DNA of 64,000 nucleotides, from contig CAJCJH010000014.1 of assembly GCA_903970615.1 (NCBI GenBank), positions 33,797 through 97,796 on the forward strand. Reading direction: 5' to 3'. Position 1 is the first letter of the stretch, and each line of letters opens with the position of its first letter. The DNA is from Rhodospirillales bacterium (lineage in GTDB: Bacteria > Pseudomonadota > Gammaproteobacteria > Nevskiales > Nevskiaceae). The position numbers were made by a program, and so were the translations under genes. A model generated the notes under the pieces. That model was not told where the DNA came from. It did not search any database and saw only the letters and a list, made by a program, of their open reading frames with translations. Shown here in pieces: positions 37,214-46,286 of the stretch.

Positions 37214-38667
37214 TGGCGAACGATCTGCATCACGGCTGGGAAGCCGTCATCGGCCTGGAAGTGCATTGCCAGCTGATGACGCACTCGAAAATTTTTTCCG
37301 GCGCGGCGATTCAATACGGCGCTGAGCCGAACACGCAGGCTTGCGCGGTCGATCTGGCATTGCCGGGAGTGCTGCCGGTGCTGAACGAAGATGCGGTGAA
37401 GAAAGCGGTGACGTTCGGTTTGTCGGTGGATGCAAAAATCGCCGAGCGTTGCGTGTTCGCGCGCAAGCATTATTTTTATCCGGATTTGCCGAAGGGCTAC
37501 CAGATTTCGCAGTACGAATTGCCGATCGTTTACGAAGGCCATCTGGATATCGAACTGGAAAATGGCACCACCAAAACCATCGGCATCACGCGCGCGCATC
37601 TGGAAGAGGATGCGGGCAAATCGATGCACGAGAATTTTTCCGGCGCAACCGGGATCGATCTGAATCGTGCCGGCACGCCGCTGATCGAAATCGTTTCCGA
37701 GCCGGACATCCGTAGCGCTGCGGAAGCGGTGGCGTACCTGAAAAAGCTGCACCAGTTGGTGGTTTATCTCGGTGTGTGCGACGGCAACATGCAGGAAGGC
37801 TCGTTCCGTTGCGATGCGAATGTGTCCGTTCGCAAGGTGGGCGCGCCCAAGTTCGGCACGCGCACCGAGACCAAGAACGTCAACTCATTCCGTTATGTCG
37901 AGAAGGCGATCGAGTACGAGATTTCGCGCCAGATCGAGGTGATCGAAAGTGGCGGCACCATCCGCCAGGAAACGCGGCTGTTCAATCCGGATACCGGAGA
38001 AACGCGCGCGATGCGTTCGAAGGAAGACGCCAACGACTATCGCTATTTTCCCGATCCGGATCTGTTGCCGGTGGTCTGCACGCAGGACTACATCGATGCG
38101 ATTCGCGGCAGCCTGCCGGAATTGCCGGAAGCCAAGCGCGCGCGCTTCGAAAAAGATTTTGGACTCTCGCCTTACGACGCAAAAACGCTGACCAGTTCGC
38201 GCGAACTTGCAGCGTATTACGAAGCGGTGGTGAAGGATTCCGGTGCCGACGCCAAGCTGTGCGCAAACTGGGTGAGCACCGATCTGCTCGCGGTGCTGAA
38301 CAAGCAGGGCAAGGACATCAACGAATCGCCGATTTCTGCCGCGGCACTCGCCGGCCTATTGCAGCGCATCGCCGACAAAACCATCTCCGGCAAGATCGCC
38401 AAGGAAGTGTTCGAGGCGATGGCCGCCGGCGAAGGCGGCGCGGACGACATCATCAAGGCCAAAGGTCTGGTGCAGATTACCGATGAATCGGCAATCATCC
38501 GGGCGATCGACGACGTGATGGTGAAAAGTCCGGAACAGGTGGCAGGCTATCGCGCCGGCAAGGACAAGCTGTTCGGTTTCTTCGTCGGCCAGGTGATGAA
38601 GGCGACGCAGGGCAAGGCCAATCCGGATGCGGTGAACCGGCTGTTGAAGGACAAGCTGGCCGGATGA
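37213..38667 (+). CDS. gatB: GatB subunit of aspartyl/glutamyl-tRNA amidotransferase
   Basis: Kinase/transamidase subunit that phosphorylates and amidates misacylated tRNA, 484 residues. Family motifs: [94 protein letters not shown]-like [11 protein letters not shown], and the C-terminal YqeY-like tRNA-binding domain ending [11 protein letters not shown] GatCAB system suggests that AsnRS or GlnRS is lacking or that the organism relies on indirect aminoacylation for one of them. Confidence 0.97.
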   Translation: MANDLHHGWEAVIGLEVHCQLMTHSKIFSGAAIQYGAEPNTQACAVDLALPGVLPVLNEDAVKKAVTFGLSVDAKIAERCVFARKHYFYPDLPKGYQISQYELPIVYEGHLDIELENGTTKTIGITRAHLEEDAGKSMHENFSGATGIDLNRAGTPLIEIVSEPDIRSAAEAVAYLKKLHQLVVYLGVCDGNMQEGSFRCDANVSVRKVGAPKFGTRTETKNVNSFRYVEKAIEYEISRQIEVIESGGTIRQETRLFNPDTGETRAMRSKEDANDYRYFPDPDLLPVVCTQDYIDAIRGSLPELPEAKRARFEKDFGLSPYDAKTLTSSRELAAYYEAVVKDSGADAKLCANWVSTDLLAVLNKQGKDINESPISAAALAGLLQRIADKTISGKIAKEVFEAMAAGEGGADDIIKAKGLVQITDESAIIRAIDDVMVKSPEQVAGYRAGKDKLFGFFVGQVMKATQGKANPDAVNRLLKDKLAG

Positions 38668-39383
38668 AACTCCGCGGCGATCGGTATTGCAAGCGCCGGG
38701 TTCGTCGCCCGATTCGGCTCATATCTGCGCTGGGCATTCTGGGCTGCGTTTTTGCATCGACGCCGACATTAGCCGCGCCGGCAACGCCGCGTCCGCCGAG
38801 CGATCCTTGGGATGAGCTGCCGGCTGCGACGCTGGAAGCGCAGCCAGTCAGCGGGCTGACGTTCGGCAAGCTCAAGGTCTGGCTCGAATTCAATACGCTG
38901 GGCGATGTCGCCAAAATCTCGGGCAGCAGCCCGCTGTCGCACTATGAAGATAACGATGTCAGCTACGACTGGCTCTGCTACGACACCGAAGGGCATCATC
39001 AACGCCTGTGGTTTATTTCAGACACCGATAACGGTGGCCCGCAGCACACCGTGACCTCGATCGAGGCGATGCGGGTAGACGCCGCCTCGGCCAGCACCGA
39101 CAACTGCCCGCTGATTTCGGAAGCGCTTGCCGCGCCGGAACTGGACCGCGGCGTCTGGCTCGGAACCAGCCAGGCCGATCTCGAAAAGAAGCTCGGCGAA
39201 GCTTCTTCGAGCTTGCAGGACTGGCTCAGTTTCTACGCCAACCACCGCATGGTCGCCGCGCGCGATACGCCGGATGAAAATGGCTCGATGGAAGATGACG
39301 TGCTCGAATCCAGCTATCTCAACGTGCGCGTGGTCGAAGGCCGCGTGGTGCAACTGGTTGCCGGGAAACTCACCGGTCAATAA
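38664..39383 (+). CDS. Exported protein of unknown function coupled to gatB
   Basis: A 239-residue protein with a basic N-terminus and a signal peptide ending TPTLAA (about residue 37). The start overlaps the gatB stop (ATGA). The mature part is acidic, with two similar '[12 protein letters not shown]' / '[15 protein letters not shown]'-type segments that resemble SmpA/BamE-like beta-alpha units, but I cannot name a family. Conserved-looking cysteines (WLCYD, DNCPLI) could pair. It is followed by hslO. Confidence 0.65.
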   Translation: MKLRGDRYCKRRVRRPIRLISALGILGCVFASTPTLAAPATPRPPSDPWDELPAATLEAQPVSGLTFGKLKVWLEFNTLGDVAKISGSSPLSHYEDNDVSYDWLCYDTEGHHQRLWFISDTDNGGPQHTVTSIEAMRVDAASASTDNCPLISEALAAPELDRGVWLGTSQADLEKKLGEASSSLQDWLSFYANHRMVAARDTPDENGSMEDDVLESSYLNVRVVEGRVVQLVAGKLTGQ

Positions 39384-39440
39384 ATTAACCATCGACAAAT
39401 CTCGAATCGGATCGGGCCGGTATTTCGTAAACTTCAGGCG

Positions 39441-40325
39441 ATGAATCTACTCACCGGTTTCACTTTCGAAAATCACGTTGCGCATGGCGCTATCGTTGAG
39501 CTGAGCAGCGGTGTGGCGGAGCTGCTCGATCAGCGCGCTTACAGCGAGGATGTGCGCCGGCTGGTCGCCGAGGCGATTGCGGCGATGCCTTTGCTGGCGA
39601 CGCATCTGCACGACGAAGGTCGCATTAATCTTCAGTTTCAAGGTGAGGGCGCGATGAAGCTGTTGGTCGCGCAGGTTGATCAATCGCTCAACGTGCGCGC
39701 AATGGCGAAAGCCGAAGCCGGACTTTCCGGCGATTTCGCGCAACTGCTTTACGGCGGTCTGCTGGCCTTGATGATGGAGCCGATCAATGCGCCGGGCGCC
39801 GAGCCTCGGCCGGCGAGCCAGGCGCTGGTGTTGATCGAAGGCGCGCGTCTTTCGGATGCATTGGAAGGCTATTTCGAGCGCTCCGAGCAACTGCCGACCT
39901 TGCTGCGTCTGGCCACAGACAACCGCGGCCATGTCGCCGGATTCCTGTTGCAGCGGCTGCCGATCGAGGATCTGCGCGATGCCGATATCGAATGGGAACA
40001 CCTGCAAACACTGGCCTCCACGCTGACTCCGGAAGAATTGCTGGCGGCCGATGCCAACACCATTCTGCATCGCTTGTTCCATGCCGAAGCGCTGCGCGTG
40101 TTCGAGCCGCGAGCCGTCACCGTTGCCTGCCGGTGCAGCCGCGCGGGCATTGCACGCATGCTGCTTTCGCTCGGCCGCGAGGAAGTGGAATCCATCATCG
40201 CGGAGCAGGGCCGCGTCGCCGTCACCTGCGAATTCTGCGGCCGCGAGCATGTGTTTACGCCGCTCGAAGCAGCCGAACTGCTGATTCCTTCCGGCACGCT
40301 GCCCAGCTCGGATCGCAAGCATTGA
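39441..40325 (+). CDS. hslO: Hsp33 redox-regulated chaperone
   Basis: Holdase chaperone switched on by oxidation, 294 residues. The zinc-binding cysteines are C230 and C232 (CRC) and C263 and C266 (CEFC), with the same spacing as E. coli. The N-terminal core shows the normal AKAEAGLSGDFAQLL-type block. Its stop codon overlaps the presumed TTG start of the SET-domain gene. Confidence 0.96.
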   Translation: MNLLTGFTFENHVAHGAIVELSSGVAELLDQRAYSEDVRRLVAEAIAAMPLLATHLHDEGRINLQFQGEGAMKLLVAQVDQSLNVRAMAKAEAGLSGDFAQLLYGGLLALMMEPINAPGAEPRPASQALVLIEGARLSDALEGYFERSEQLPTLLRLATDNRGHVAGFLLQRLPIEDLRDADIEWEHLQTLASTLTPEELLAADANTILHRLFHAEALRVFEPRAVTVACRCSRAGIARMLLSLGREEVESIIAEQGRVAVTCEFCGREHVFTPLEAAELLIPSGTLPSSDRKH

Positions 40326-40843
40326 TCGTCCCGCGCTACTCGGTGCGGCCTTCGTGCATCGCCGGCGCCGGCAAGGGTTTGTTTCTGGAAGAAGCGATGA
40401 GTCGCGGCCGCGTGCTCATCGCGCCGGACAATGTGCATACGGTCTGGCCGGAAGCGCGCTTGCGCCAGCATGCTGCGGATTCGATCGAAGTGGAGTCCAG
40501 CGTGCGCTGGTTCGAGGATTATTTTTCGCTGACGCCGGAATGGAGCGACGAGTGCTACGTCAACCATTCCTTCAGCCCGAATGGACTCTGGCATCTGGGC
40601 TTCATCTTTGCGGCGGAAGACCTCGCGGTCGGCGCAGAACTCACCATCGATTATCGTTTCGTCATCGGCAGCGGTGAGCGCATGCCGTTCGCCGACAGCG
40701 CCACCGGCCGTGAAATTGTCGGCCTGCCGTGGGCGGAAAATTTATCCTTGAGTGCGCAGAATCTGCTGCGCCTGCTGCCCGCGGTTTCAGCGGGTCGAGC
40801 CGACCCCGACGCGAATAGTCAGGCGCTGTCGGTACTCATCTGA
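40322..40843 (+). CDS. SET-domain protein (putative protein-lysine methyltransferase)
   Basis: A 173-residue protein if it starts at the TTG overlapping the hslO stop (TTGA). SET-domain features are present in order: SCIAGAGKGLFLEEAMSRG (SET-N), NHSFSPNGLW (the knot motif, N-H-S), then GAELTIDYRF (the ELTYDY-like motif). Bacterial SET proteins of this small size methylate lysines of unknown targets. The frame is also open upstream inside hslO, but that part is unrelated. Catalytic activity is plausible since the NHS and Tyr motifs are kept; the start codon is the least certain point. Confidence 0.78.
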   Translation: MIVPRYSVRPSCIAGAGKGLFLEEAMSRGRVLIAPDNVHTVWPEARLRQHAADSIEVESSVRWFEDYFSLTPEWSDECYVNHSFSPNGLWHLGFIFAAEDLAVGAELTIDYRFVIGSGERMPFADSATGREIVGLPWAENLSLSAQNLLRLLPAVSAGRADPDANSQALSVLI

Positions 40844-40878
40844 TCAATCTAACCAGCACGGCAGTCCACGAATGATCA

Positions 40879-41742
40879 TTAGTTCTTATCGGTCGCCCAC
40901 GGTGGATCGAGATACGCATCGACGCAGCGCATGCATTGCGATTCCTCGCCGGAAACCTTGGTATCGAGCGTGATCTGTTCAATCTGCACGCCGAGACGCA
41001 GCAAGTAGTTGCGCACGCCATCGGCGCGCGCCTGCGCGGTTCGCTGCACGGCATCGTCCTTGACTTCGCCGCGCGAATGGCCGACCAGCAGCAGCTGGCT
41101 TTGCGGGTTACGCCGCAGATACACCGATAACGCAATCAAGCCATTCGAGGTGTCGCGCGTCAGCGTAATCGTGCCCGGCAGCACGACCACGTCATCGATG
41201 AAGAAATGCAGAGCGCCGCGATCGCGCGAGGGATGCAATGCCGCCGCGCCGCGCTGCAATTCTTCCTGCTGCGGAGTATCGATCACCATCGGCGCGATTT
41301 GGGTGAAGCTGCTATTGGCATTCGGCGAGCGATCGCGCTGCGCCACCAGCTGCTGATATTGCTCCTGCGCATAAGTGGTCTGCGCGAGTGCGCGCGCCAG
41401 CTGCACCTTGCGGTCGGCGATGTAGAGCAGATAGGCGCCGTTGTCGGTGTCATTCGCCGCACCGCTGGCGCGCGCCAGCGATTCTTTTGCCGCGGCCAGC
41501 GCTGGTGCCGGCACGCGAGGCGCGAGCGCCGGATCGGCCTGCAGCGCGGTGAATACGCCGTTGATCCTGGCCAGTTCGGCGGCACGCTGGGTTTTCGCTG
41601 CGGCTTCGGCGTCTTTCGGCGATCCGAAAGCGGTTGCGTCCGGTAATTCGGATTGTGCGGATGCGGAATCAAAAACGATTCCGGCCGACGCCAGTATCAG
41701 CAGATAAAGCGCTGCGATTAGAGGCCTGGATTTGCGGCTCAT
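40879..41742 (-). CDS. OmpA-family protein with N-terminal helical domain
   Basis: A 287-residue exported protein. Signal peptide about residues 1-29 (ending SASA). The middle is Ala/Gln/Arg-rich and helical (about 45-145, DUF4398-like pattern), and the C-terminus matches the OmpA/peptidoglycan-binding fold (SVYLRRNPQSQLLLVGHSRG ... RADGVRNYLLRLGV). The strict arginine/aspartate pair of the OmpA motif is partly changed (GHSRGEVKDDAVQRTAQARA), so peptidoglycan binding is not certain. The start overlaps the preceding lipoprotein gene (ATGA). Confidence 0.78.
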   Translation of the reverse strand: MSRKSRPLIAALYLLILASAGIVFDSASAQSELPDATAFGSPKDAEAAAKTQRAAELARINGVFTALQADPALAPRVPAPALAAAKESLARASGAANDTDNGAYLLYIADRKVQLARALAQTTYAQEQYQQLVAQRDRSPNANSSFTQIAPMVIDTPQQEELQRGAAALHPSRDRGALHFFIDDVVVLPGTITLTRDTSNGLIALSVYLRRNPQSQLLLVGHSRGEVKDDAVQRTAQARADGVRNYLLRLGVQIEQITLDTKVSGEESQCMRCVDAYLDPPWATDKN

Positions 41743-42215
41743 GCCGGCGCTCCCGGTTGCGTCTGTACCGGAACATCGATGGTCGGCGCATCCGGCGACA
41801 TCGGCGGATCGGGAATCGTATCCGGTTCCGGCTGCATGGTTTCCGGCGGCGGTGCGGCGATCAGGCCGAGTTGCTGTTTCAAGGCGAACGTGGCGGCCTG
41901 AATGCGCGCGTATTGCGCTTTCGCGGTGGCGAGTTCGGCATCGGCCGTCGCTTCTTCGGCGAACTGCCGCGCATTGCGGGCTGCTGCCGCGTCGTTGCTG
42001 GCTTGCGCCTTGCTGGATGCCGCGCGTGCTTCGACCAGGCGCTGGCGCGCATTGCTCATATCGTCGTAGGCGAAATCTCCAACGCGGGCTTCGTCGGCGC
42101 GGGCGACGGCCAGCTGCGCGGATTCCAGTGGCGTCAGCGGCGGCCGGCCCGAGTGGGTCGCGCAGCCGGCAAGCATCAGCATGCAGGCCAGCAGCGTGCA
42201 GGAATTCTTGTTCAT
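41739..42215 (-). CDS. DUF4398 lipoprotein
   Basis: A 158-residue lipoprotein; lipobox LAGC with Cys17 after the signal ACMLMLAGCA. The mature part is a coiled-coil-like helix with the DUF4398 pattern PLESAQLAVARADEARVGDF and DMSNARQRLVEARAA; the tail is proline/threonine-rich. The chosen ATG has AAGGTG nearby and gives a sharp signal peptide; a longer in-frame form is rejected. It is the first gene of a two-gene operon with the OmpA-like protein. Confidence 0.82.
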   Translation of the reverse strand: MNKNSCTLLACMLMLAGCATHSGRPPLTPLESAQLAVARADEARVGDFAYDDMSNARQRLVEARAASSKAQASNDAAAARNARQFAEEATADAELATAKAQYARIQAATFALKQQLGLIAAPPPETMQPEPDTIPDPPMSPDAPTIDVPVQTQPGAPA

Positions 42216-42452
42216 GTGAAGTTCACCTTGTCGATCATTCGCGCAAGTCCAAGACCACTTTTTCAAACTCTCCCAACTCGCAAGCCGCGACTCAAGCGCC
42301 AAACCGAGCCTCGCTTCGTGCGATCTTATCCACGCATCATCGCTCAAGTTTAGCCGCTCGCCCGCCGGGTCGGCATGAACTTGTTTCATCCGATCGGGCC
42401 AAAGTGTCGTAAGGTCACTCTATATCGTCTTAAGCCTAGGATTTTAGCCAGC

Positions 42453-43232
42453 ATGTCGGGTATCGCCGCAGTCATCACCGGAACCTTGTGCGTGCTCGCC
42501 GCGCTTAACCTGGTCTGGCTCATTCAACTGCGCACGCGCAACGCCGGCATGGTCGATCCGGTGTGGTCATGGAGCTTGGGATTTCTCGGCGTCTGGTTCG
42601 CCGCATTCGGCAGCGCGCCGCCGCAACTGCGCATTCTGCTGGCTCTGCTATCCGGTATTTGGGGGCTTCGCCTGGGTCTGCATTTATTCAAACGCAATTT
42701 CGGCAAGCCGGAAGATCGCCGCTATGCGCTGTTCCGGCAGCAATGGGGCGCTGCGGCGAATCGCAATATGTTCTGGTTTTTTCAGTTGCAGGCGGTGCTG
42801 GCGCTGCTGCTGGCGCTGGGATTTCTGGTCGTCGCTTATCGGCCCGATACGCCGAGTGTGCTGGCGATTGCGCTGTCGGTGGTGATCTGGCTGGCGTCAG
42901 TGATCGGCGAAGCGCTGGCGGATTGGCAACTCGAAAAATTCAAGCAGGACCCGGCCAGCAAGTCGCAGGTTTGCCGGCACGGATTATGGAATTACTCGCG
43001 TCATCCGAATTACTTCTTTGAATGCCTGCACTGGATCGCCTACCTGCCGCTGGCTTTCGGCGCGCCGTGGTGGGGGCTGGCCTTGCTGCCGCCGGTGCTG
43101 ATGGCCTACCTATTGCTCAAGCTTTCCGGCGTGCCGATGGTGGAAGCGCAGTCGGCGCAGTCGCGGCCGGGTTATGCAGAGTACATCCGCACCACCAGCA
43201 TGCTGATTCCCTGGCCGCCGCGTCATCGCTGA
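42453..43232 (+). CDS. DUF1295 membrane protein (steroid 5-alpha-reductase/ICMT-like fold)
   Basis: A 259-residue polytopic protein with about seven helices. The C-terminal block CRHGLWNYSRHPNYFFECLH followed by GYAEYIRTTSMLIPW is the NADPH/SAM-binding region common to DUF1295, steroid 5-alpha-reductase and isoprenylcysteine methyltransferase-like proteins. DUF1295 genes are often beside cyclopropane-synthase-like genes, as here. An enoyl reductase or methyl-transfer role on lipids is inference. Confidence 0.85.
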   Translation: MSGIAAVITGTLCVLAALNLVWLIQLRTRNAGMVDPVWSWSLGFLGVWFAAFGSAPPQLRILLALLSGIWGLRLGLHLFKRNFGKPEDRRYALFRQQWGAAANRNMFWFFQLQAVLALLLALGFLVVAYRPDTPSVLAIALSVVIWLASVIGEALADWQLEKFKQDPASKSQVCRHGLWNYSRHPNYFFECLHWIAYLPLAFGAPWWGLALLPPVLMAYLLLKLSGVPMVEAQSAQSRPGYAEYIRTTSMLIPWPPRHR

Positions 43233-43313
43233 AAATAGCGTTTGCAGCGCTGCACTCGATTGGCGGGGCTGCGTGTCCATCTCTCCTCATTACAACCACT
43301 CAAGCCTTCATTC

Positions 43314-44372
43314 ATGGATTTGATCGACCTTTGCGAGCGCGGCCTGTTTCCCGATGTGCTGACGCGCGCCGGCATGCGTAGCCTGATGCGTCAGCGTCTG
43401 CGCGACGAAGCGGATGAAGACGGTGAACTGCGTTCGCAGCGCTTCAACCGCTTCATCGCCGAGCTGCGCGGCAGCCCGATTGCGATCGAAACCAAGGCTG
43501 CGAATCAGCAACATTACGAAGTGCCGGCGCAATTTTTTCATCGCCATCTCGGCCCGCGGCTGAAATATTCCTGCTGCCTTTATCCCACCGGCCGCGAGAC
43601 GCTGGCGCAGGCGGAAGAGGCGATGCTGGCGCTGTATGCCGAGCGCGCCGAACTGGTGGATGGCCTGCGCATTCTCGATCTCGGCTGCGGCTGGGGTTCG
43701 CTATCGTTGTGGCTGGCGCAGAAATATCCGAATTCACAGATCGTCGGCTTGTCCAATTCTCACGGCCAGCGCGAATTCATCGAAGCGCGTGCGGCCGAGC
43801 GCGGGCTGCACAATCTGACCATCTGCACCGGCAACATTGTCGATTTCCAGTTTCCGGTGACGGCGCCGAGCGGAGTTGAAGTGGCTCCCGGTTTCGATCG
43901 CGTGATGTCGATCGAAATGTTCGAGCACATGAAAAACTATGGCCTGCTACTGGCGAAATTGAAGCGCTGGATGAAGCCTGATGCCAAACTTTTCGTGCAT
44001 ATCTTCGTGCATAAATTGCTGGCGTATCACTTTGAAGTACAGGGCCAGAGCGATTGGATGTCGAAGTATTTTTTCACCGGCGGCACCATGCCGAGCGAAA
44101 ACCTGCTGCTGTATTTTCAGGATGATCTGAAGTTGCAGCAGCAATGGTGGGTGAGCGGTGCGCATTACGAAAAAACCTCGAATCAATGGCTGCAAGGCAT
44201 GGACGCCGCCAAAGGTCCGATCCTGGATATTTTCAAGCAGTGCTACGGCGAGCGGGACGCCGCGATCTGGGTGCAGCGCTGGCGTATGTTCTACATGGCC
44301 GTGGCCGAACTCTTCGGCTACGCCGAGGGTAATGAGTGGGGTGTCGGGCATTATCTGTTTACGCCGCGTTGA
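43314..44372 (+). CDS. Cyclopropane-fatty-acyl-phospholipid synthase-like methyltransferase
   Basis: SAM-dependent enzyme of 352 residues. The SAM motif is ILDLGCGWGSLSLWLA, followed by VGLSNSHGQREFIEARA and the MSIEMFEHMKNYGLLLAKL segment of the CFA family. The order VPAQFFHRHLGPRLKYSCCL fits the substrate-binding part. At 352 residues it is shorter than E. coli Cfa (382) because the N-terminal domain is reduced. Its neighbours (DUF1295 upstream, exported protein downstream) fit the widespread lipid-modification cluster rather than classical cfa. It could methylate unsaturated acyl chains; product unknown. Confidence 0.88.
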   Translation: MDLIDLCERGLFPDVLTRAGMRSLMRQRLRDEADEDGELRSQRFNRFIAELRGSPIAIETKAANQQHYEVPAQFFHRHLGPRLKYSCCLYPTGRETLAQAEEAMLALYAERAELVDGLRILDLGCGWGSLSLWLAQKYPNSQIVGLSNSHGQREFIEARAAERGLHNLTICTGNIVDFQFPVTAPSGVEVAPGFDRVMSIEMFEHMKNYGLLLAKLKRWMKPDAKLFVHIFVHKLLAYHFEVQGQSDWMSKYFFTGGTMPSENLLLYFQDDLKLQQQWWVSGAHYEKTSNQWLQGMDAAKGPILDIFKQCYGERDAAIWVQRWRMFYMAVAELFGYAEGNEWGVGHYLFTPR

Positions 44373-44443
44373 CGACCCCGCCGTGTAGATGCACGGCGCG
44401 CGCGGTGCCCATCAAAGGCGAGCTATCAAGGAAGACGAATTCC

Positions 44444-45208
44444 ATGAAACCACAATGGATGCTGGTATCGGCGCTGGTTATCGCATCGAGTTTTGTCTCC
44501 ACTGCGAGTCGCGCAGCGCCGGCTGAAATGAAGTTCTACGGCTATGCCTACGATCTTAAAACCGGCCAGTACCTGTATACCGAGGTGTACGACGAGCAGG
44601 TCGAGAACGATCACTGGGAGCGCGGCCGCACGCGTTATTTCTCGACAGACGGCAAGCTGATCGGCGTCAAGCATGTGGATTTCAGCGCCGATCCTTTCGT
44701 GCCGGTTTACACACTGGAGTTGTTCGACGTCGGCTACAGCGAAGGCATCAGCAAGGTGTCGGCGGACGGCATCGAAATGTTCAAGCAGTCGCGTGAAAAA
44801 GGCCGCCAGACCGCCAGCGTGAAGAAGTCGCCGGTGATGGCTGCCGATGCGGGATTCCACGCTTTCATCGTCGCCAATCTGGATGCGCTCGCCGCCGGCA
44901 GAATCATTCCTTTCCGGTTTGCCGTTGCTGGCCAGCTCGATGCTTACAACTTTCGCGTGAGAAAAATCGGCGATACGGAGTTTGAAGGCCGTCCCGCCAT
45001 CAAGCTGCAGATCGAGCCGGATTCCCTGCTGCGCTTCGCGGTCGATCCTCTGGTATTGACCTATGAACCTTCGAGCAAACGCCTGCTCGAATATCGCGGC
45101 ATCTCCAATGTGATCGATCCGCTCACTGGCAAGCCTTACAATGTGCGCATCGTCTATCCCGGCAAACCACCGCAGGATGCACCGAAAAATCTGCCGCCGC
45201 TGGATTGA
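44444..45208 (+). CDS. Exported protein of unknown function in lipid-modification cluster
   Basis: A 254-residue protein with a signal peptide ending TASRAAPA (about residue 24). The mature part is rich in beta strands (KFYGYAYDLKTGQYLYTEVY; RTRYFSTDGKLIGVKHVDFS), suggesting a beta-barrel or lipocalin-like fold, but no family name can be given. AAGGAAG lies upstream of the ATG. It follows the CFA-like gene by 71 bases on the same strand. Confidence 0.7.
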   Translation: MKPQWMLVSALVIASSFVSTASRAAPAEMKFYGYAYDLKTGQYLYTEVYDEQVENDHWERGRTRYFSTDGKLIGVKHVDFSADPFVPVYTLELFDVGYSEGISKVSADGIEMFKQSREKGRQTASVKKSPVMAADAGFHAFIVANLDALAAGRIIPFRFAVAGQLDAYNFRVRKIGDTEFEGRPAIKLQIEPDSLLRFAVDPLVLTYEPSSKRLLEYRGISNVIDPLTGKPYNVRIVYPGKPPQDAPKNLPPLD

Positions 45209-45337
45209 ATCTATCCTCAACGGATCAAGTGCGGCAAAATATTTTCCAGGTTGTAAGGTAATCGATCCGTACCGAATGAAGTCATCACTTGTTCGCGTGT
45301 TTCATAATCACTAAAAATCTGAAAACTCCATATCGTT

Positions 45338-46198
45338 ATGGATGCCAATACTTTCGCGCGCCTCGTCATTACTTGTGACGACCGGCCGGGCATCGTCGCC
45401 GCGGTAACGCGCTTCCTGTTCGAGCGCGACGCCAATATCACTGAGCTGGATCAGCATTCCACCGACGCCAGCGGCGGACGATTTTTCATGCGTGTGGAGT
45501 TCCAGACCGACCGGCTCGATGTTGTCCCCGAAATCCTGGGGCAGGAATTCGGCAGCCAAATCGGTTCGCCGTTTGCCATGGACTGGCATCTGCATTTCGC
45601 AGCGCGGCGTTTGCGCATGGCGATCCTGGTGTCGCGTCACGACCACGCCGCGCTGGAACTCCTCTGGCGCTGGCAGCGCGGCGAGTTGCCGGTGGATATT
45701 CCCTGCGTGATTTCGAATCATCCCGATCTTGAAGCTGCAGTCGCGGCATTCGGCATTCCGTTTCTGCATGTGCCATTCAGCGCGTCCACGCAGGCCGCAG
45801 CCGAAGCCGCGATTCGTGAACATCTGGGCGCAGTCGATTTCCTCGTGCTGGCGCGTTACATGCGCGTGCTAAGCGCCGATTTCGTTGCCGCATTTCCGAA
45901 TCGCATCATCAACATCCACCACTCATTTCTGCCGGCCTTCGTGGGCGGCGATCCTTATCGTCAGGCGCAATCGCGCGGCGTCAAGATCATCGGCGCAACT
46001 GCGCATTATGTGACCGCGGAACTCGATCAGGGGCCGATCATCGAGCAGGATGTGGTGCGCGTCACGCATCGCCATGAACTTGACGATCTCAAACGACTCG
46101 GCCGCGATCTCGAACGCCAGGTCCTCGCGCGCGCCGTGCGTTGGCATATAGAAGATCGCATCTTGATCGATGGCAACAAGACGATCGTGTTCGCCTGA
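45338..46198 (+). CDS. purU: PurU formyltetrahydrofolate deformylase
   Basis: Hydrolyses 10-formyl-THF to formate and THF, balancing one-carbon units. The 286-residue protein has an N-terminal ACT domain (about 8-80, [20 protein letters not shown]) and a formyltransferase fold with catalytic N192 and H194 in [10 protein letters not shown] and D230 in ELDQGPI. Length equals the family norm. It is single, between the lipid cluster and the convergent fadD-like gene. Confidence 0.95.
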   Translation: MDANTFARLVITCDDRPGIVAAVTRFLFERDANITELDQHSTDASGGRFFMRVEFQTDRLDVVPEILGQEFGSQIGSPFAMDWHLHFAARRLRMAILVSRHDHAALELLWRWQRGELPVDIPCVISNHPDLEAAVAAFGIPFLHVPFSASTQAAAEAAIREHLGAVDFLVLARYMRVLSADFVAAFPNRIINIHHSFLPAFVGGDPYRQAQSRGVKIIGATAHYVTAELDQGPIIEQDVVRVTHRHELDDLKRLGRDLERQVLARAVRWHIEDRILIDGNKTIVFA

Positions 46199-46286
46199 GT
46201 GATGCGAATCGCTTTACTGCTCAGTTCCAGTCAACCAAAATTCGAGCTGAGCCGATTCAATTAATCTACCTGCCAACGAATTCCAC

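Noticed and set aside
39992..40321. Upstream extension of the SET-domain frame inside hslO
   Set aside because: The extension has no SET similarity and overlaps the certain hslO reading frame; the SET domain starts at about 40322.
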